From CAJPQU01 sp052170475 (GTDB lineage: Bacteria; Bacillota; Negativicutes; Selenomonadales; Selenomonadaceae): DNA of 64,000 bases. Numbering within the stretch: position 1 is the first letter of the stretch; each line of letters begins with the position of its first letter. The translations under genes were made by a program, and so were the position numbers. The notes beneath the pieces were generated by a model, which was not told the DNA's origin, searched no databases, and saw nothing but the letters and a program-made list of their open reading frames with translations. This document shows, in pieces, positions 59,962-64,000 of this stretch. Where the stretch lies: assembly GCA_052170475.1 (NCBI GenBank), contig JBQNAL010000001.1:124001-188000 (forward strand). Reading direction: 5' to 3'.

Positions 59962-61590
59962 TTACATCATGCCCGGCATACCGCCGCCCATGCCGGCCGG
60001 AGGCATCGCCGGAGGATTCTTCTCAGGCTTATCCGCGACCAGCGTCTCCGTGGTCAGCACCATCGCCGCGATGCTAGCAGCATTCTGGAGCGCCGAGCGG
60101 GTGACCTTCGCCGGATCGACAATCCCGGACTTGATCATGTCCACATACTCGCCGGTCAGCGCGTTAAAGCCCTTGCCGGAGCCGGACTTCTTCAGCTCTT
60201 CCACGACCACCGAGCCTTCGAGACCCGCGTTGTTCGCGATCTGGCGCACCGGCTCTTCCACGGCACGCTTGACGATCTCCACGCCCGTCTTGATGTCGCC
60301 TTCGGCTTTGATCTTGTCGAGAGCCGGCAGGATGTCGATGAAGGTCGCGCCGCCACCGGCCACGATCCCTTCTTCTACCGCCGCACGGGTGGCGTTCAGC
60401 GCATCCTCGATGCGGAGCTTCTTGTCCTTCATCTCCACTTCAGTGGCCGCGCCGATCTCGATGACCGCTACGCCGCCCGCCAATTTCGCCAGACGCTCTT
60501 GGAGCTTCTCCTTATCGAAATCGGACGTGGTCTCCGCCACCTGCTTCTTGAGCTGCTCGACACGCGCCTTGATGGCCTTCTTGTCGCCCACGCCGTCCAC
60601 GATGGTCGTCTCATCCTTCGTCGCCCGCACCTGTCCGGCACGACCGAGATCCTTGACCGTCACGCTGTCCAGCTTGCGGCCCAGCTCCTCGCTGATCACC
60701 GTGCCGCCCGTCAGGATGGCGATGTCTTCCAGCATGGCCTTGCGGCGATCCCCGAAGCCCGGCGCTTTGACCGCCAACGCCCGGAAGGTGCCGCGCAGCT
60801 TGTTCACGACCAGCGTCGCCAGCGCCTCGCCGTCCAAGTCCTCGCTGATGATCATGAGCTCTTTGCCCTGCTTGACCACTTCTTCCAAGATCGGCAGGAT
60901 GTCGGCAATCGCCGAGATTTTACGATCCGTGATGAGGATGTAAGGATCCTTCAGCACCGCTTCCATCTTATCCGCATCCGTCACCATGTAGGGAGAAATG
61001 TAGCCCCGGTCGAACTGCATCCCCTCGACGACCCGCAGATTCGTCTCCATCGTCTTGGACTCCTCGACCGTGATGACGCCATCTTTCCCGACGCGCTCCA
61101 TGGCTTCGGCGATGAGGTTGCCCACTTCCTCGTCCGAAGAGGAGATGGCCGCGACCTGCGCGATGGAATCTTTGCCAGCGACCTTCTTGGACTTCTTCTT
61201 GATCTCTTCCACCAGCGTCTTGACCGCCTGCTCGATGCCCTTCTTCAGCACCATGGGGTTCGCGCCCGCTGCCACATTGCGCAAGCCCTCATGCACCATG
61301 GCCTGCGCCAAAAGGGTCGCCGTCGTCGTGCCGTCGCCCGCGATGTCATTGGTCTTCGTTGCCACTTCCTTGACGAGCTGTGCGCCCATGTTCTCAAAGG
61401 GATCTTCCAACTCGATGTCCCGGGCGATGGTCACGCCGTCGTTCGTAATCGTCGGCGCCCCGAACTTCTTGTCCAGCACCACATTGCGGCCTTTCGGGCC
61501 AAGCGTCACCTTCACCGCATTGGCCAGTGCGTCAACACCTCTCTCCAATGCCCGGCGGGCTTCCTCATCGAATAAAATCTGTTTTGCCAT
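59962..61590 (-). CDS. groL: Chaperonin GroEL (Hsp60)
   Basis: A 542-residue chaperonin that folds proteins in a 14-mer with GroES. The sequence follows the family throughout: KVTLGPKGRNVVLDKKFGAPTITNDGVTIA, DGTTTATLLAQAM, the apical LEDIAILTGG and the GGM-rich C-terminal tail (PPAGMGGGMPGMM). It lies 76 bases behind groES and is cotranscribed with it under the CIRCE operator. Confidence 0.98.
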   Translation of the reverse strand: MAKQILFDEEARRALERGVDALANAVKVTLGPKGRNVVLDKKFGAPTITNDGVTIARDIELEDPFENMGAQLVKEVATKTNDIAGDGTTTATLLAQAMVHEGLRNVAAGANPMVLKKGIEQAVKTLVEEIKKKSKKVAGKDSIAQVAAISSSDEEVGNLIAEAMERVGKDGVITVEESKTMETNLRVVEGMQFDRGYISPYMVTDADKMEAVLKDPYILITDRKISAIADILPILEEVVKQGKELMIISEDLDGEALATLVVNKLRGTFRALAVKAPGFGDRRKAMLEDIAILTGGTVISEELGRKLDSVTVKDLGRAGQVRATKDETTIVDGVGDKKAIKARVEQLKKQVAETTSDFDKEKLQERLAKLAGGVAVIEIGAATEVEMKDKKLRIEDALNATRAAVEEGIVAGGGATFIDILPALDKIKAEGDIKTGVEIVKRAVEEPVRQIANNAGLEGSVVVEELKKSGSGKGFNALTGEYVDMIKSGIVDPAKVTRSALQNAASIAAMVLTTETLVADKPEKNPPAMPPAGMGGGMPGMM

Positions 61591-61666
61591 CGTAAAGAAC
61601 CTCCAATTATCTAAAATTATCTGTCACTCTGCACAAACCTGATGGACTTTCTTTTGTCCCTGTATC

Positions 61667-61948
61667 TTATAGAACCGCTAAGATGTCGCTCTGGCGGATG
61701 ATGAGATAATCCTCATTGTCCACCTTCACTTCATTCCCCGAATACTTCGCGAAGAGAACCGTGTCGCCTTTCTTCACGACCATCGGCGCCAGCTTGCCGC
61801 ACTCCAACATCTTGCCCTCGCCCACGGCGACGACCTTCCCCTCCTGCGGCTTCTCCTTCGCCGTATCCGGCAGCACGATGCCGCTGGCCGTCTTCATGTC
61901 CTGCTCCGAAACCTTGACCACTACCCGTTCGCCCAATGGCTTAATCAT
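61667..61948 (-). CDS. groS: Co-chaperonin GroES (Hsp10)
   Basis: A 93-residue GroES: MIKPLGERVVVKVSE at the start, the mobile loop KTASGIVLPDTAKEKPQEG that docks on GroEL, and the C-terminal DNEDYLIIRQSDILAVL. ATG 61948 is chosen because GGAGGA lies 8 bases upstream; an in-frame start at 61969 would add seven unsupported residues. Confidence 0.97.
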   Translation of the reverse strand: MIKPLGERVVVKVSEQDMKTASGIVLPDTAKEKPQEGKVVAVGEGKMLECGKLAPMVVKKGDTVLFAKYSGNEVKVDNEDYLIIRQSDILAVL

Positions 61949-61985
61949 TGTTATCGTCCTCCTGCACACTATAAAATCTTGACTG

Positions 61986-62012
61986 TTAGCACTCTATACC
62001 GTTGAGTGCTAA
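61986..62012 (-). promoter_or_regulatory. CIRCE operator (HrcA binding site)
   Basis: TTAGCACTC, nine bases and GAGTGCTAA: a perfect match to the CIRCE consensus. It lies between the groESL promoter and the groES start, so HrcA bound here would block heat-shock transcription. Confidence 0.97.
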
Positions 62013-62024
62013 CTCACAATCCTT

Positions 62025-62053
62025 ATCATAGCGAATTTGTTTCCAAAATGCAA
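62025..62053 (-). promoter_or_regulatory. groESL promoter
   Basis: On the minus strand TTGCAT (62053-62048), a 17-base spacer and TATGAT (62030-62025). The CIRCE repeat starts about 12 bases downstream, near the expected transcription start. Confidence 0.72.
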
Positions 62054-62128
62054 GCAAAATTTTTGCTGTTTTGACCTTTTGGTGGAAAATTTTAGATTCG
62101 GATGCGGTAAAATTTCATTGGATGAAGG

Positions 62129-62530
62129 CTACCGTCGGCCGAAGGCGAAAATTTTCACGCATAAAAATGTCACCGGGATGCCTAAGATCGCGGCGATGAG
62201 GTAACTGAGGATGGGAGGATAGCCTAAGAAGTTGTAAAAGAGAAGGACGATGAGGTTTTGGATGATGTAGTTGGGGACGTAGGAGAGGGCGAATTTCAGG
62301 CAGCGCTGGAGGCGCAGCGGCTCGGGAAAGACGAAGCGGCTATTCAAATAGTAGGCAATGAGATTGCTGGTGAGATAGCCGCAGTTGAAAGCCAGATTAT
62401 GGTCGGGGATCAGAAAGGCGTAGAGCCACGAAAGAAACGTCCCGTTGAAGGTATTGATGCCGCCGATGATGAGAAATAGGAGAAATTCTCGGGTGAGAAA
62501 ATGATGTCGGATCTGATGGATGAGATGCAC
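62129..62530 (-). CDS. GtrA-like membrane protein
   Basis: A 133-residue protein with four hydrophobic helices, beginning near FLLFLIIGGINTFNGTFLSWLY and including NLIAYYLNSRFVF, the GtrA/DPMS signature. GtrA proteins are thought to move polyprenyl-linked sugars across the membrane for surface glycosylation. GTG 62530 has a full AAGGAGG 8 bases upstream and gives normal family length; the frame is open to 62683, adding 51 residues with no family resemblance. It diverges from the flagellin gene, so a role in flagellin or surface glycosylation is possible but unproven. Confidence 0.8.
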   Translation of the reverse strand: MHLIHQIRHHFLTREFLLFLIIGGINTFNGTFLSWLYAFLIPDHNLAFNCGYLTSNLIAYYLNSRFVFPEPLRLQRCLKFALSYVPNYIIQNLIVLLFYNFLGYPPILSYLIAAILGIPVTFLCVKIFAFGRR

Positions 62531-62706
62531 GCCGCATACCTCCTTGATTGCACGCTTGAGGCTATTATCGCTGGTCATGGCCGGATTGTCAAAAGGGAAC
62601 GGTCGCTCTTTAGAGAAGGGAAGGCAGGAAGGCGTACGTATCTGCTTGTCACTGCGCGTGGTCGTCTCCTTTTGAGAATACAATGAGAAAATTTTCCGGC
62701 AGGGGT

Positions 62707-62733
62707 TAAGAAAAGCGGGGGGATGGCCGATAT
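62707..62733 (+). promoter_or_regulatory. Sigma-28/SigD-type flagellar promoter
   Basis: TAAG (62707-62710), a 16-base spacer and CCGATAT (62727-62733, preceded by G) match the flagellar TAAA-N15-GCCGATAT pattern. The flagellin ATG is about 90 bases downstream. Confidence 0.8.
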
Positions 62734-62826
62734 TATGGTTGTAGCAGTGAAAAGTGAAGCCTGTGCGGTTTCAACATAGAGAGAAGCGCCAAGGCAGGCG
62801 CGAATAACTTCCAGGAGGTCGTCACC

Positions 62827-64000
62827 ATGGCTATGGTCATCAAGAACAACATGTCGGCGAAGAACACGCTGAACCAGCTCAATCGGAACAGTAAGGCGCT
62901 CGGACAGAGTTTGGCGAAGGTTTCGTCGGGGATGCGGATCAATAACGCAGGGGACGACGCTTCGGGCTACGCCATTTCGGAGCGGATGCGGGGGCAGGTT
63001 CTTTCCTTGGGACAAGACGACCGCAATACGCAGAACGGCAACAGTATGCTGAAGGTGGCCGAGGGGGCGGTGCAGAGCGATATTGAGATCCTGCGCACGC
63101 TGAAAGAAAAAGCCATCAACGCCGCGAACGATACAAACACCGACGAGGATCGGAAGATTATCCAGCGGGAAGTCGATCAGATGATAGAGCAGATCGACGA
63201 TAACGCGAACGTCACTTATAATGGCATGAAGCTGATCGATGGTTCCCGCAATCACTTTGTGAAGAATCCGGGGACAAGGACGGCGCTGGTAAATCAGAGC
63301 TTTTCAGAAGATACGACACCTAATACCCCGTTTACTGCACTCAAAGATCGGACGGGGAATCGGTTGGATCTTGACCCGACCGATCAGGTGACCGTTTCCT
63401 ATGTGAACCAACGTGGTGTGTATACACAAACTTTTCCTGTCAAAGATGCACACGGAAGGGTTTTGAATTTCAATCGGCTCTCTCATTATGTTTCCGCCGG
63501 TGGTTTTACGTTGACTTCAGATTCTCAGGAAATCGGGACGGATGCCGCTGGGAATAAGGTCTATACGGCAGACAACAAAAAGGCATTGACGTTTACCGCT
63601 GGACAGCCGGGGTTGGAAGGGCAGATATCCGGGTTAACGATTAGTGTGACTGATCGTTATGGGAAGATTAAACAGTCTGCGAATACGATTCTGAATAATT
63701 TTCAAGAACAGATTCGGGCAGAGAATCCTTCCCCGGATAATTCTATCGTGCTTCATACGGGGACGAAATCAAACCAAGCCGTGAAGGTTGGTTTGTCTGA
63801 TCTGCGCTGTACGTCCTTGGGGTTGAAGTCGATTGGGGGACAAAGATTACAAGTTTCTACGCGGGATTATGCCAATGCAGCCATTAACGTCATTGAAACG
63901 GCTCTGCAAAAGGTGACGAATGAAGCGACGAATATCGGCGCCGTTGAGAGCCGTCTCGGCATGACCAGCGGAAACATCGTCACGCAGCAGGAGAATACGC
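62827..64000 (+). CDS. fliC: Flagellin, N-terminal 391 residues (3' end outside window)
   Basis: An open frame from ATG 62827 (AGGAGG 9 bases upstream) running off the window end. The N-terminal D0/D1 domain is plain: VIKNNMSAKNTLNQLNRNSKALGQSL, KVSSGMRINNAGDDASGYAISERMRGQ and the EVDQMIEQIDDNA helix. A variable central region spans about 150-345. The C-terminal D1 helix begins with AINVIETALQKVTNEATNIGAVESRLG, so only about 50 residues are missing. It assembles the flagellar filament. The region equivalent to the TLR5-binding helix reads ILRTLKEKAINAAN, differing from the usual LQRxRELAVQ. Confidence 0.95.
   Translation, partial: MAMVIKNNMSAKNTLNQLNRNSKALGQSLAKVSSGMRINNAGDDASGYAISERMRGQVLSLGQDDRNTQNGNSMLKVAEGAVQSDIEILRTLKEKAINAANDTNTDEDRKIIQREVDQMIEQIDDNANVTYNGMKLIDGSRNHFVKNPGTRTALVNQSFSEDTTPNTPFTALKDRTGNRLDLDPTDQVTVSYVNQRGVYTQTFPVKDAHGRVLNFNRLSHYVSAGGFTLTSDSQEIGTDAAGNKVYTADNKKALTFTAGQPGLEGQISGLTISVTDRYGKIKQSANTILNNFQEQIRAENPSPDNSIVLHTGTKSNQAVKVGLSDLRCTSLGLKSIGGQRLQVSTRDYANAAINVIETALQKVTNEATNIGAVESRLGMTSGNIVTQQENT

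Noticed and set aside
59845..61575. Plus-strand open frame (576 codons) opposite groEL
   Set aside because: It mirrors groEL codons, is rich in Arg, His and Asp without domains, and begins in the terminator region. A shadow of groEL.
1..64000. CRISPR array, prophage or rRNA operon
   Set aside because: No regularly spaced repeats, phage structural genes or rRNA-like sequence were noticed while reading the window.

Overview
The window reads as a chromosomal segment of a high-G+C, didermic, motile anaerobic Firmicute, most likely a Negativicute of the Selenomonas type. Firmicute-like traits are GatCAB, a CBS/DRTGG manganese pyrophosphatase, RNase J, a CIRCE-controlled groESL and a cmk-plsC-ispH-rpsA cluster. 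Traits of an outer-membrane bacterium are a phosphoethanolamine transferase of the lipid-A/LPS type, PssA, a TtcA-like enzyme, an RsmJ-like methyltransferase and a proteobacterial-style HD-domain Cca. No species can be named from sequence reading alone.

Layout. 1-5.4 kb: end of pssA, a membrane glycosyltransferase, queD-queE (queuosine), a phosphoethanolamine transferase and, convergent, ttcA. 5.6-17 kb: pyrophosphatase, pcrA, ligA, gatCAB and a chemoreceptor. 17-31.3 kb: tRNA-Arg(CCG), mutS-mutL-RsmJ-like gene, RNase J, dnaE, an RluB-type synthase, a BaiN/HI0933 flavoprotein and aroA. 31.3-38 kb: cmk, plsC, ispH overlapping rpsA, a PDZ-radical-SAM protein, der and plsY. 38-42.5 kb: ACT protein-hom-thrB, cca and a small membrane protein.

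42.5-56 kb is the most distinctive region. A cobalamin riboswitch with a visible terminator precedes a tightly packed gene string: btuF-btuC-btuD (corrinoid uptake), a CbiK-type cobaltochelatase, an ABC-2 transporter pair, a CobN-type large chelatase subunit, and ChlI/ChlD-type AAA+ subunits. Beyond a long nested hairpin lie a 2[4Fe-4S] ferredoxin and an Fe-S membrane protein. The string combines uptake, two different classes of metal chelatase and possible electron delivery under one apparent B12 signal.

56-59.4 kb is an AT-richer island with an alkyl-sulfatase-like metallo-hydrolase, bounded by an insertion-element remnant with perfect 14-bp inverted ends and by a second copy of one end. 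59.5-64 kb holds a small secreted protein, groES-groEL under a perfect CIRCE operator, a GtrA-like membrane protein and, from a sigma-28-type promoter, a flagellin cut by the window end.

Most genes lie on the plus strand and many are joined by ATGA, GTGA or TGATG overlaps, which indicates long translationally coupled operons. No CRISPR array, rRNA, intact insertion sequence or prophage was seen.
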